64,000 nt of DNA from Intestinibacter bartlettii (GTDB lineage Bacteria; Bacillota; Clostridia; Peptostreptococcales; Peptostreptococcaceae): positions 1,178,001-1,242,000 of the forward strand of contig CP102273.1 of assembly GCA_025148965.1 (NCBI GenBank), written 5' to 3'. The notes under the pieces were generated by a model. That model was given only the letters and a program-made list of their open reading frames with translations. It searched no databases and was not told the origin of the DNA. Of this stretch, positions 16,907-25,204 are shown piece after piece. A program made the position numbers and the translations under genes. How positions within the stretch are numbered: position 1 is the first letter of the stretch; each line of letters begins with the position of its first letter.

Positions 16907-18688
16907 ATGAAGAAGGTAGTAAAATTAGTAAGTATACTCTTAGCTTTGATGGTGTTTGTAGTAGGTTGTAGTGCAGATACTGAGAAAAAAAGCGAAGAAA
17001 AGAATACATCAAAACAAGATGGTTCACAGTACATAAATTTAACTATGATAAAACCGACTACAATCAATCCAATATTAAATAACGATAAGTCAGTAAGTTA
17101 TGTATTGAACTTGGTTTATGACAGTTTATTTGAATTTGATGAAAATTATAATCTTCAACCTAAATTAGTAGATTCTTATAATATTTCATCAAACAATAAA
17201 AGTATAGATATAACTTTAAAAGAGAATATAAAATGGCATAATGGACAAAGTCTTACAGCAAGTGATGTAAAATATACATACGACTTAATAAAGAAAAATA
17301 CAGATAGTTCTTATTATAGTTTAGTATCAAATATAAGCAAAATAAGTGTAAATGGAAGCAAAAATCTAACTATTACATTTAAAGATGGATATGCATTTTC
17401 ACTAGAAACTTTAATTTTTCCAATAGTATCTAAAGACAAATTAGATAACTTAAAAAGTGATAAATTAAAACTTGCAAGCAACAACTTAATTGGAAATGGT
17501 GCTTACAAAATTAAAACTTATGAAGATAGAAACTATATGTTATTAGAATTAAATAAAGATTACTATGATCTAGATAAAAATAATAATAAAAAAGAAGTCT
17601 ATGTAAAAATGGTACCAGACAATGAATCACAAACAGAGATGGTATTATCTTTAGATAGTGATGTGAGTAGGGTTACTTTAGGTAGTATAAGTAAATTTGT
17701 AGATAATGATAATTTTGTAATAAATAAATATCAAGGAAGAAATTATGATTATGTTCTTTTCAATTATGATAATGAATATCTAAAAAATCTAGATATAAGA
17801 AAAGCAATCTCATTTGCAGTAGATAGAAATTCTATTATAAAAGATGCTTATTCAAATAGAGCAAAATTAACTAATTTCCCTTTAAATTCTACATCAGTTT
17901 ATTACGATAATGAATTAAAACCTCTTTCTTATAATACAGAGAATGCCAATAATTATCTGAAAAAAGCTGTTTTATCTTTAAGCAAAACTGACGATAATAA
18001 AGAAAAAGACACTACAGATGATAAAGATAATACTGATGAAGAAAAAACTGAAGCTGATGATAAAGCTACAAATAACAAGGAAAATACTTCAGACAAAAAA
18101 GATGATAAAAAAGATTTAAAAGACAGCAAAAAGGGTAGATACTTTAAAGATGTAACAAATTCTGAAGTAAGAGCTTTATTAAAAGATGTAACATTTAAGA
18201 TAATAGTAAATAAAAACAATAGTGAAAGAGTAAAAGCAGCAACTATAATAAGCAATAATTTAGAAGCTATAGGTATAAAAACAGAAATCAAAGATTTAGA
18301 AGATGATGAAATGACAAAAGCTCTAGATAAAAAAGACTATGATTTAGCTTTAATAGGATGTGAATTACCTGCTGTTTCTGATGCTACATACATCATAAAA
18401 CAATTAGGATATGATGATAAACAATTAGATAAATATCTAAATGCATTACAAAATGCAAATTCAGAAGATGAAATAAAAAGCACATATAAGACTTTACAAA
18501 AGTACGTAAAAGAAAAAGCTATATTTATAAGTTTTGGTATATTAGATGACTATGTAGTATTAAATGGAAGACTTGATGGTGAATTAACTTGTAATGATTT
18601 CAATGTTTACAGAGGAATAAATACAATAAATTTAGGCTATGTTAGCTATCTTCGTGATAAATATGACATAAAAACAACCACACCTTAG
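16907..18688 (+). CDS. Family 5 extracellular solute-binding lipoprotein with charged insert
   Basis: This is a peptide/oligopeptide-type substrate-binding lipoprotein. The signal ends in a lipobox (VVGC, Cys21). The body follows the SBP family 5 pattern: VYDSLFEFDENYNLQPKLVDSY, then IKWHNGQSLTASDVKYTYDL, and later LDIRKAISFAVDR. A roughly 55-residue run of almost only Asp, Glu, Lys, Thr and Asn (about residues 360-410) interrupts the second lobe and is absent from typical family members. No permease or ATPase genes adjoin it, so it must share a transporter or act as a receptor. Its place after polA-coaE-transglycosylase suggests cotranscription. Confidence 0.88.
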   Translation: MKKVVKLVSILLALMVFVVGCSADTEKKSEEKNTSKQDGSQYINLTMIKPTTINPILNNDKSVSYVLNLVYDSLFEFDENYNLQPKLVDSYNISSNNKSIDITLKENIKWHNGQSLTASDVKYTYDLIKKNTDSSYYSLVSNISKISVNGSKNLTITFKDGYAFSLETLIFPIVSKDKLDNLKSDKLKLASNNLIGNGAYKIKTYEDRNYMLLELNKDYYDLDKNNNKKEVYVKMVPDNESQTEMVLSLDSDVSRVTLGSISKFVDNDNFVINKYQGRNYDYVLFNYDNEYLKNLDIRKAISFAVDRNSIIKDAYSNRAKLTNFPLNSTSVYYDNELKPLSYNTENANNYLKKAVLSLSKTDDNKEKDTTDDKDNTDEEKTEADDKATNNKENTSDKKDDKKDLKDSKKGRYFKDVTNSEVRALLKDVTFKIIVNKNNSERVKAATIISNNLEAIGIKTEIKDLEDDEMTKALDKKDYDLALIGCELPAVSDATYIIKQLGYDDKQLDKYLNALQNANSEDEIKSTYKTLQKYVKEKAIFISFGILDDYVVLNGRLDGELTCNDFNVYRGINTINLGYVSYLRDKYDIKTTTP

Positions 18689-18722
18689 AATTTTCAATAT
18701 ATTGAATTCTAATATGTGGTTG
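18675..18722 (+). terminator. Probable terminator hairpin, weak T-tract
   Basis: CAACCACA (18675-18682) and TTAGAATT pair with AATTCTAA and TGTGGTTG (to 18722) in a long interrupted stem that includes the stop codon of the solute-binding gene. No strong T-run follows. Confidence 0.45.
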
Positions 18723-18796
18723 ATTATATAACTTACTATAAATTGTTCGTAATATATTAATATTGTCTATTAAGCTACTTCTATAAATTATAACTT

Positions 18797-19126
18797 TTAC
18801 CAAAACCAACCTCCATATCCTATTTCAAGATGTAATATGAAAAACAAAGTTGGTAATAACAACATACTTATAATACTACAAATATAGCACATTTTCGTAA
18901 ATTTATTTTCTTTATACTTCCTCTTAGTATAATCAAATAGCACTATGAAAGGTATTGTACTTAGCACTATTCTTAACAGAAATCCCAATTGTAAAAGATA
19001 TTCATCATTAAGTTTTATACCATCTAGTAGTATTAATGGCAATGCCCAGCTAAACCATACTATTATGTTAGAAAATATAATTGCTGAAACATACTTTCGT
19101 ATATATATCCTTTTTTCTTGTTTCAT
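18797..19126 (-). CDS. Small integral membrane protein, 109 residues
   Basis: The product has three hydrophobic segments: about residues 15-33 (SAIIFSNIIVWFSWALPLIL), 46-61 and 78-96. It ends in GYGGWFW. The start at 19126 is supported by AAAGGTGAT; earlier in-frame ATGs would lie on that site. No family is recognised and it stands alone, convergent with the solute-binding lipoprotein gene. The composition, rich in Ile, Leu, Tyr and Lys, matches other membrane proteins of this genome. Confidence 0.6.
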   Translation of the reverse strand: MKQEKRIYIRKYVSAIIFSNIIVWFSWALPLILLDGIKLNDEYLLQLGFLLRIVLSTIPFIVLFDYTKRKYKENKFTKMCYICSIISMLLLPTLFFILHLEIGYGGWFW

Positions 19127-19230
19127 CGCATCACCTTTCTTCATAATCAACACTATTATAGTGTTTTACTTATAAGTCACAATATATGACAATTGCGATT
19201 TAGTTTATATTATATCATTTTCAACACTTA

Positions 19231-19266
19231 TTTAAAACATAGCCTAATTTTATAAAAGGCTATGTT
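19231..19266 (-). terminator. Hairpin after the lipoprotein gene; arms match the putative transposon end
   Basis: AACATAGCCT (19236-19245) pairs with AGGCTATGTT (19257-19266); on the minus strand it is followed by TTTAAA. It can terminate the lipoprotein transcript. The same sequence recurs at 21249-21260, on the far side of the transposase gene. Confidence 0.6.
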
Positions 19267-19269
19267 AAA

Positions 19270-19977
19270 CTATTTATATCTATATATACCTATAGTTTTA
19301 TATCTATCTCCTTCTAATACTTCACTAGCTCCATAATATATGCTATAATCTTCTTCATTTATTTCAACTATAGCATCTCCCTCTTTAAAATATGGAACTT
19401 CAAATATGTGATATTGAATATCTCTCATTATTCTTCTTGCATCAATAAGTGCGATTATATCTCTATATTCTAATCCATATGAACACAATTCTTCAATTCT
19501 ATTTAAATCATTTTTAAACGCTTGATTTTTTACTGAATTAGATATATATCTTATAGTATTTACAATTCCATATAAATCATTATTATCATAAGCATCCCAT
19601 CGATTATTTGCCTTATCGAATAATTCTTTATATCTATCATCAAAAATAACTTGGTTCAATGCAGTATAACAGTCTCCAAATTTAAGAACTTGCTCTTGAT
19701 TTAAGTTAAAGAATATATCAGTTCTTAAATCATATCGTTCTTCATCTGACATAGTAGGTTTATTTTTTTCTACTGATTCTATTATATTTATCAATTCTTG
19801 TTCTTCGCTTTCTTTTGAATAAATATCATTAGAAATAATTTGATTAATATTATTAGTATCAATTAAATTCTCATTTTTATTAATATCCAAAGTTATATCT
19901 TCTTTTGAATTACTGCACCCTGTTAAAAATAATGATATAGCAATTAAAAATAAACTTAACCTAATTACTTTTACCAT
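19270..19977 (-). CDS. Hypothetical lipoprotein, possible transposon passenger
   Basis: The N-terminus (MVKVIRLSLFLIAISLFLTGC) is a lipoprotein signal with lipobox FLTGC, Cys21. The remaining 214 residues are hydrophilic and mostly helical by pattern, ending in a short beta-rich tail (EINEEDYSIYYGASEVLEG). No domain is recognised. It is on the same strand as the transposase gene, 133 bp downstream of its stop. Its own stop lies only 3 bp inside an 11-bp inverted repeat whose partner lies beyond the transposase start. It may therefore be cargo of the IS1595-like element. This is inference; no target duplication is visible. Confidence 0.6.
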   Translation of the reverse strand: MVKVIRLSLFLIAISLFLTGCSNSKEDITLDINKNENLIDTNNINQIISNDIYSKESEEQELINIIESVEKNKPTMSDEERYDLRTDIFFNLNQEQVLKFGDCYTALNQVIFDDRYKELFDKANNRWDAYDNNDLYGIVNTIRYISNSVKNQAFKNDLNRIEELCSYGLEYRDIIALIDARRIMRDIQYHIFEVPYFKEGDAIVEINEEDYSIYYGASEVLEGDRYKTIGIYRYK

Positions 19978-20110
19978 ATAAAATTTCCCCTTTTTATTTA
20001 TAATTAATTCTCAATATATAATAATTACGAACTTAATTATATTATATAAAGTATTCAATTGTTTTCCAATTATAAAATGGTTTCATTAATTTGAAGTAAA
20101 GTTCCTTACT

Positions 20111-21157
20111 TTATGTTAATTCAATGAATCTATTTCTAATAGTGGCTCTAGTTACATATGTATCCTTAGTAGCTACATTCACTAGCATATCTTTAATTCG
20201 GTCATTCTTTTTATTCTTCTTACTTAGTTGTAGAAATTTAAACCAAGCCAAATAATTATTGATATATTTTGTGGATACACCATTAAAAGTCATTAACCAT
20301 CTCTTAAAGCTACTGTGAAGAGCATTTATATGCTGTAAATGATAAACACTATCTATCATTGATTTTCCTCTAGGAACTTGCTTTAACTCTATGTTCAACT
20401 TATCCTTTATTCCCATATATGATTTATGTGAATCTACACAAAAAGTAGCATCTTCACATATTTTATTGTCAAAGAAGTTAACTATTTGATTTGTTGTAAT
20501 TCTACCATTACAAACAGCACCCATAAGGATATTTCCTTTTCTATCAATTGCTGTCTCTATACAAATCTGCTCTTTTGATATTCCTCTTTTCTTCTTATCA
20601 TTTTTACCTTTACCTCTTTTTCTAGGATTTCTAGGCATTACAAATGTAGTACTTTTAGAATGATTCCCTTTAAAAGACTCCTTAATAAAGCATTCATCTA
20701 CTTCAACTATACCTTCAACTTTATCATTTTTTAATGATAAATTGATTACATCAAGTATCCTATGACGCATGTAAAAAGACGTTTTAACACCTACTCCTAC
20801 TTCTTCAGCACATTTTCTTATAGAAAGTCCTAATATCATTAATTCGCAGTATTTTAGCCATTTATCTAACCCTAATTTTGTATTAGAGAATGGGGACATA
20901 GTAAACTCATCAAAACTTGTACGACAACGTTTACATATATATCTTTGTCTTCCATTAGATTTCCCATTTTTATTTACATCTTTACATTGACATTTTGGGC
21001 ACTCGTATCCTTTAGAAAATCTACTTTCTTTAACATTATCTCTAATTTCAGAAGAATTAAATAAAGTACTTAATACTTCTTGTGCTACTGAAATTAACTC
21101 TGTAAGTTCATTCTTTTTTAAATCTTTTATCATAGCTTTTATATCTATTTTTGACAT
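20111..21157 (-). CDS. IS1595-family transposase
   Basis: A 348-residue transposase. The N-terminal part has a zinc-ribbon with CPKCQCKDV and CKRCRTSF, followed by a helix-turn-helix region (GLSIRKCAEEVGVGVKTSFYMRHRI). The catalytic DDE/N-type domain has VEVDECFIKESFKG (first Asp), later FCVDSHKSYMG (second Asp) and HINALHSSFKRWL, which places Asn or His at the third site as in the IS1595/ISXO2 group. The frame is intact, so the protein may be active. It is expressed toward the lipoprotein gene. AAAGGATACC stands close to the start as a weak ribosome site. Confidence 0.9.
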   Translation of the reverse strand: MSKIDIKAMIKDLKKNELTELISVAQEVLSTLFNSSEIRDNVKESRFSKGYECPKCQCKDVNKNGKSNGRQRYICKRCRTSFDEFTMSPFSNTKLGLDKWLKYCELMILGLSIRKCAEEVGVGVKTSFYMRHRILDVINLSLKNDKVEGIVEVDECFIKESFKGNHSKSTTFVMPRNPRKRGKGKNDKKKRGISKEQICIETAIDRKGNILMGAVCNGRITTNQIVNFFDNKICEDATFCVDSHKSYMGIKDKLNIELKQVPRGKSMIDSVYHLQHINALHSSFKRWLMTFNGVSTKYINNYLAWFKFLQLSKKNKKNDRIKDMLVNVATKDTYVTRATIRNRFIELT

Positions 21158-21310
21158 AATATTAGGTATCCTTTCTGTAAATTAGTTGAAATATAGTCTA
21201 TACCTATATTATAGCCTATTTTAGATATAATTAATCACAAAGTTAGCTAACATAGCCTAAAAATAAAATAACAATTTCTTTATTGATTAGTAGTGTTTTT
21301 TAATATAACG

Positions 21311-21338
21311 TGTTATAATATACCCATACAGGGTATAT
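21311..21338 (+). promoter_or_regulatory. Extended -10 promoter overlapped by a CsoR-like operator
   Basis: TGTTATAAT (21311-21319) is an extended -10 element. It overlaps a palindrome ATATACCC-ATACA-GGGTATAT (21318-21338) that matches the TACCC...GGGTA form of copper-responsive CsoR operators. It would repress copZ until copper binds the repressor. No csoR gene lies in the window. Confidence 0.75.
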
Positions 21339-21353
21339 TAGGAGGTGTAATTA

Positions 21354-21566
21354 ATGGAAAAGAAATTATTAATTGAAGGAATGAGTTGTAACCACTGTGT
21401 TAACCATGTAAGAACCGCTTTAACAGAAGATATCAAAGGTGTAGAAGTAAGAGAAGTTAGTTTAGATGGAAAATATGCTATAGTTAATATGGATGACTCA
21501 GTTAAAGAAGAAGAATTAAAAGCTTTAATTGAAGATTTGGGATTCCAATTAATAGCAATACAATAA
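21354..21566 (+). CDS. copZ: Copper chaperone (heavy-metal-associated domain)
   Basis: The 70-residue protein is a single ferredoxin-like metal-binding domain with the GMSCNHC motif (Cys13 and Cys16 region) that binds Cu(I) and passes it to a copper-exporting ATPase. An AGGAGGTG site stands before the ATG. The upstream CsoR-like operator supports copper regulation. It is an orphan here: neither copA nor csoR is adjacent, and a terminator follows at once. It lies about 95 bp from the putative end of the IS1595-like element. Confidence 0.9.
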   Translation: MEKKLLIEGMSCNHCVNHVRTALTEDIKGVEVREVSLDGKYAIVNMDDSVKEEELKALIEDLGFQLIAIQ

Positions 21567-21614
21567 ATATACATTGTATCCAAAGAAAAACTTGAAATTA
21601 TAGTTCAACTTTTT

Positions 21615-21644
21615 CTAAAAAACGACCTTTTAAGGTCGTTTTTT
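21615..21644 (+). terminator. Terminator after copZ
   Basis: The stem AACGACCTT/AAGGTCGTT is followed by a run of T. Confidence 0.9.
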
Positions 21645-21802
21645 GTGTCATAGTACATATTAAGTTCTTATAAGCGTGATAAATTATATTTCGTTTAAAA
21701 TTCCATAGTTAAAAATAAATGCAATAAGGCAATATGAAAGCATAATTTGAAATGGAATAGGAAATAAATATATTAAAGGAAAAAATTAAATGAGGTGTAA
21801 CA

Positions 21803-22987
21803 ATGAACAAAATACTAGAACAAGCACAGAATATAAAAAATGATATAGTTGAATATAGAAGAACTATTCATGAAAATCCAGAGGTTGGAGATACATTACC
21901 TAAAACAAAAGCTTATGTAATAAATAAATTAAGAGAATTTGGTTATGAACCAACAGAAATATGTGAAAGTGGTATAGTAGCTACAATAGAAGGTCCTAAA
22001 CCAGGAAAGACATTCTTATTAAGAGCTGATATGGATGCACTTCCAATGGAAGAAGCTCCAAATTGTGATTTCGCATCTAAAAACGGAGCAATGCACTCTT
22101 GTGGACATGATATGCATACAGCTATGTTACTTGGTGCTGCTAAATTATTAAAACAAAATCAAGACCAAATAGAAGGTACTGTAAAATTAGTATTCCAACC
22201 AGACGAAGAAGGTTTTACTGGTGCTAAAAAAATGATAGAAGCAGGAGTACTTGAAAATCCAAAAGTTGATGCTGCTATGGCAATGCACGTAAACTCTGGA
22301 ACACCTTCAAATCTAGTAGTATGTGGATTAGGTACTAGTATAGGTGGATGTAATAGATTTAGAATAGTTGTAAAAGGTACTGGATGCCATGGAGCTATGC
22401 CAGAAACAGGTGTAGACCCAATATTTATAGCTAATCAAATATATTCTGCTATACAAGAAATAACTAATAGAGAAATAGTTGCTACTCAACCAGTAGTTAT
22501 AACAATAGGTAAATTTGTAGGTGGAGATGCACCAAACATAATACCTGGAGAAGTTATTATGGAAGGTACTATAAGAACATTAGATAAAGAAGTAGGAGAA
22601 TATGTATTCAAAAGAATGGGTGAAATAGTTTCTGCTACTGCTAAAATGTTAAGAGGAGAAGCTGAATTAATAGAATTATCTTCTGTTCCACCACTTGCTA
22701 ACAATAAAGATTTAGCTACTGAAGTTACTGGATATGTAAAAGATATAGTAGGTGAACAAGGAGTATTTTTATTTGAAGGTGGAGGAATGGGTTCTGAAGA
22801 TTTCGCTTCTTATTCTTATGAAGTTCCTAGTTTATACTTAATATTAGGAGCTGGAGCTAAAAACGAAAATCCTTTATACGGTGAACCTATGCACAATACT
22901 AAAGTAGTATTTAATGAAGATGTTTTAGTAACTGGTGCAGCAATACACACATATAGTGCAATAACTTGGTTAAAAAATCATAAATAA
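21803..22987 (+). CDS. M20-family metallopeptidase/amidohydrolase
   Basis: This zinc hydrolase belongs to the M20D group (aminoacylase, hippurate or N-acyl-amino-acid hydrolases). In 394 residues the first metal-binding segment is RADMDALPMEE...HSCGHDMHTAML (near residues 73-112), then the PDEEG motif with the catalytic Glu near residue 134, a His in AMAMHVN and a late GSEDFASY. The dimerisation domain lies at about 185-300. It has no signal peptide, so it acts in the cytosol, probably releasing amino acids from acylated or amide substrates. The exact substrate is not clear. It is a single-gene unit with its own terminator. Confidence 0.9.
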   Translation: MNKILEQAQNIKNDIVEYRRTIHENPEVGDTLPKTKAYVINKLREFGYEPTEICESGIVATIEGPKPGKTFLLRADMDALPMEEAPNCDFASKNGAMHSCGHDMHTAMLLGAAKLLKQNQDQIEGTVKLVFQPDEEGFTGAKKMIEAGVLENPKVDAAMAMHVNSGTPSNLVVCGLGTSIGGCNRFRIVVKGTGCHGAMPETGVDPIFIANQIYSAIQEITNREIVATQPVVITIGKFVGGDAPNIIPGEVIMEGTIRTLDKEVGEYVFKRMGEIVSATAKMLRGEAELIELSSVPPLANNKDLATEVTGYVKDIVGEQGVFLFEGGGMGSEDFASYSYEVPSLYLILGAGAKNENPLYGEPMHNTKVVFNEDVLVTGAAIHTYSAITWLKNHK

Positions 22988-22992
22988 TATGA

Positions 22993-23033
22993 AAAAAAGC
23001 CTGTAAATTAATAAAAGTTTACAGGCTTTCTTG
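22993..23033 (+). terminator. Terminator after the M20 peptidase gene
   Basis: AAAGCCTGTAAA (22996-23007) pairs with TTTACAGGCTTT (23018-23029). The interval to the next gene (about 240 bp) is AT-rich with no other feature seen. Confidence 0.85.
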
Positions 23034-23275
23034 TGTTTATCCATGAAAAATAATTTTTTAAAAAAAGACCTCTATTATAATTAACAGAGATCTTAATGGG
23101 GAGATTGAGTATATTTGATTTTACATCTATATTATTATCACTTTTATAAAATATATACATATAATTTAATATTTTTTTGAAAAAATCATATAATTAAGTA
23201 AATATTTTAATGATATTTGTAAACTCACATTTTATATTGCTATGAATATAATAAAATAAACGAGGTGGAGGTATC

Positions 23276-23881
23276 ATGGAATCTAGAACATATAAAGATA
23301 ATTTTAGAAATTTGATACTCGATATGGTACAACAAGAATTAGAGAACTATGTATCTCAAAGGGGTGCAAAAAAATATTTTGAAACAAATGTAGATAAAGT
23401 AATAGATGAAAATATAAAAAAGGTTCGAACTAGAAAAGATAATGAGAATTTATATCTAAAAATCTTAACTTATGGCTCATATCAAGATAATATTGTATCA
23501 ATAGGGAAATTAATCAAAAAACAAGAGCTGTTTAAATCTAAACAGCAAATTTATAATTTTGCGAGATATCTAAATTTAAATGTAAATAAAAAACTTTCAT
23601 ATAATCAAATGCTAAAAATAATCTCAAAATATATTTATGATAATAGAGATTTATATTCAAGCAAGTATGTTATTTATAAAAGGGCGAATAATGAATATGT
23701 AGTAGAACCGAATGTTGTGAAAGAAGATTTAATAAAAAGTTATAAATCAAAGACAAGGGAAGAGATGCAAACAATAGCAAAACTATTAGATGTAGATATA
23801 AATGAAAATGAGGGAGCAGAAGATATAAGAAAGAAAATAATAAATAATATAATAAAAGATAAACTTAGAAAGCATAAATAA
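23276..23881 (+). CDS. Hypothetical basic protein with two SAP/HeH-like segments
   Basis: A 201-residue lysine-rich cytosolic protein with a good GAGGTGGAGG site before ATG 23276. Two segments look alike: about residues 83-122 (SKQQIYNFARYLNLNVNKK, then YNQMLKIISKYI) and 157-195 (TREEMQTIAKLLDVDINEN, then EDIRKKIINNII). Each has a helix, a short hydrophobic strand-like turn and a second helix, as in SAP or HeH DNA/RNA-binding modules. A nucleic-acid-binding role is therefore possible but unproven. It is followed by duplicated 21-bp sequences and a terminator. Confidence 0.6.
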   Translation: MESRTYKDNFRNLILDMVQQELENYVSQRGAKKYFETNVDKVIDENIKKVRTRKDNENLYLKILTYGSYQDNIVSIGKLIKKQELFKSKQQIYNFARYLNLNVNKKLSYNQMLKIISKYIYDNRDLYSSKYVIYKRANNEYVVEPNVVKEDLIKSYKSKTREEMQTIAKLLDVDINENEGAEDIRKKIINNIIKDKLRKHK

Positions 23882-23888
23882 AGATTAT

Positions 23889-23943
23889 ATATAGTAAATA
23901 ATAATATAAATAATAAATAAACATATAGTAAATAATAATATAA
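23889..23943 (+). repeat. Two direct copies of a 21-bp AT-rich sequence
   Basis: ATATAGTAAATAATAATATA(A) occurs at 23889-23909 and again at 23923-23943, between the hypothetical gene and its terminator. Two copies only, so not a CRISPR; probably a slippage duplication. Confidence 0.7.
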
Positions 23944-23944
23944 T

Positions 23945-23971
23945 AAGACGCTACAAAGCGTCTTTAATTTT
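23945..23971 (+). terminator. Terminator before the EEP phosphoesterase gene
   Basis: AAGACGCT-ACAA-AGCGTCTT (23945-23964) is followed by TTTAATTTTT. Confidence 0.8.
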
Positions 23972-23986
23972 TAAAGAAGAAAGGTT

Positions 23987-24748
23987 GTGATTTATATAAA
24001 ATCAAGAAAAATTTTTCTTTTAATAATGATAATACTAATTGCAAGTTTTTTGGGAACAAGCCAAGATAAAAATACAGAAAAAATAGATATAAAAATAATA
24101 AGTTACAATATACATAGTGGTACTGATAAAAATATGGCACCAACATTGTTTGACACAATAAATTTTCTTAAAAAAAGCAATGCAGATATAATCTGTTTAC
24201 AAGAGGTAAATGAATCATCAAAAGTAGGGTTCCAAGTAAGCAGTCTGAAAGAAGAATTAAATATGAATTTGCATTTTGGAGCAAATGTTGTCAAAAATAA
24301 CACTAATTACGGTTTAGCAACTTATTCAAAATATAAAATAATAAGTCAAAAACATGTTTATTTAAGCAGTACAAGAGAACAAAGAGGTTTTTTACATACG
24401 ACTGTAAGAGTGAAAGACAAGAAATTACATATAATAAATATACATCTAGGACTAGGGGATAAAGAACGCAAAAAACAGATAAATGAGTTGCAAAATTATA
24501 TAAAAGGTCTGAAAAAAGATTATTTTGTTGTTTTAGGGGATTTTAATGAAGGAAATTTATCGTTAGATGACGAAATTATAATTGATGTAGCTGAAAAATT
24601 AAACAAGTCAAATATATTAACATTTTCTACAGAACTAGATAGAATAGATTATATGTTTGTTTCAAATAATATCGAAGTGAAATCTTATGAAGTATTAATC
24701 AAAAATATGTCAGACCATTATCCTATAGTTGCTAAAATTTCAATATAA
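23987..24748 (+). CDS. Secreted or membrane-anchored endonuclease/exonuclease/phosphatase family protein
   Basis: A 253-residue metal-dependent phosphoesterase of the EEP superfamily. The N-terminal helix (KIFLLIMIILIASFLG) suggests export or anchoring. The catalytic pattern includes ISYNIHSG, CLQEVNE (metal-binding Glu), NIHLGLG, LGDFNEG and a final SDHYPIVAKI. Such proteins cleave DNA, phospholipids or sugar phosphates; the substrate is unknown. The start is uncertain: GTG 23987 gives a sensible signal sequence, but the AGAAAGG site ends only 2 bp before it, so a nearby non-ATG start such as ATT 23990 cannot be excluded. Confidence 0.85.
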   Translation: MIYIKSRKIFLLIMIILIASFLGTSQDKNTEKIDIKIISYNIHSGTDKNMAPTLFDTINFLKKSNADIICLQEVNESSKVGFQVSSLKEELNMNLHFGANVVKNNTNYGLATYSKYKIISQKHVYLSSTREQRGFLHTTVRVKDKKLHIINIHLGLGDKERKKQINELQNYIKGLKKDYFVVLGDFNEGNLSLDDEIIIDVAEKLNKSNILTFSTELDRIDYMFVSNNIEVKSYEVLIKNMSDHYPIVAKISI

Positions 24749-24801
24749 TTATATTATAGTATAGTATGAAAAAATTAATAAACCTAGGAGGATAAATTAT
24801 A

Positions 24802-25176
24802 ATGAATTTTAGATTTTGTCATAATAATTTTAATGTATTAGATTTAGAAAAAAGTATAGCTTTCTATGAAAAAGCTTTAGGACTTAAAGAAGTAAAAAGA
24901 AAAACAGCAGATGATGGAAGTTTTATACTTGTGTACTTATCTGACGGAGAAACATATCACACTTTAGAACTTACTTGGTTAAGAGATTGGGATAGACCTT
25001 ATAACTTAGGCGATAATGAATTCCACTTAGCTCTTGAAGTAGAAGATTTTGATAAAGCATATGAACTTCACAAGGAAATGGGTTGTATATGTTTTGAAAA
25101 TAAAGAAATGGGAATATACTTCATAAATGATCCCGATAATTATTGGATAGAAATATTACCAGCTAACATGAAATAA
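24802..25176 (+). CDS. gloA: Glyoxalase I-like (VOC family) protein
   Basis: This 124-residue protein matches lactoylglutathione lyase: an N-terminal FCHNNFNVLDLEKSIAFYEKAL, the central HTLELTWLRDWDRPYNLGDNEFHLALEV with metal ligands Glu and His, and the end WIEILP. The repeat of two beta-alpha-beta-beta-beta units and the four expected metal ligands (His, Glu, His, Glu) are present. It should detoxify methylglyoxal; because Clostridia often lack glutathione, the thiol cofactor may differ. GGAGG stands before the ATG. It lies between a phosphoesterase gene and a wall hydrolase gene with no clear link. Confidence 0.85.
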   Translation: MNFRFCHNNFNVLDLEKSIAFYEKALGLKEVKRKTADDGSFILVYLSDGETYHTLELTWLRDWDRPYNLGDNEFHLALEVEDFDKAYELHKEMGCICFENKEMGIYFINDPDNYWIEILPANMK

Positions 25177-25204
25177 CTTTTATTTAGTAAATGGGGGAAT
25201 AAAA

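Larger units (their letters stand above)
19257..21259. mobile_element. Putative IS1595-family element with lipoprotein passenger (boundaries tentative)
   Basis: AGGCTATGTTA at 19257-19267 is repeated as its exact reverse complement TAACATAGCCT at 21249-21259. Between them lie only the lipoprotein gene and the transposase gene, both on the minus strand. IS1595-family elements are known to include members with passenger genes. The 8-bp sequences just outside the repeats do not match, so no target duplication supports these ends. The transposase itself is solid; the outer limits are not. Confidence 0.4.

Noticed and set aside
17953-18291. Antisense open frame of 112 codons opposite the charged insert of the solute-binding protein
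   Set aside because: A Ser/Leu/Phe/Val run produced by reading the Asp/Lys-rich insert backwards; no start signal.
18945-19175. Plus-strand frame of 76 codons opposite the small membrane protein gene
   Set aside because: Antisense shadow; the minus-strand frame has the ribosome site and clear membrane helices.
19250-21266. Target-site duplication for the IS1595-like element
   Set aside because: The 8-bp sequences outside the inverted repeats (TTATAAAA and TAAAAATA) do not match even with a one-base shift.
23889-23943. Repeated 21-bp sequence considered as CRISPR
   Set aside because: Only two copies with a 13-bp spacer, very AT-rich, no cas genes in the window.
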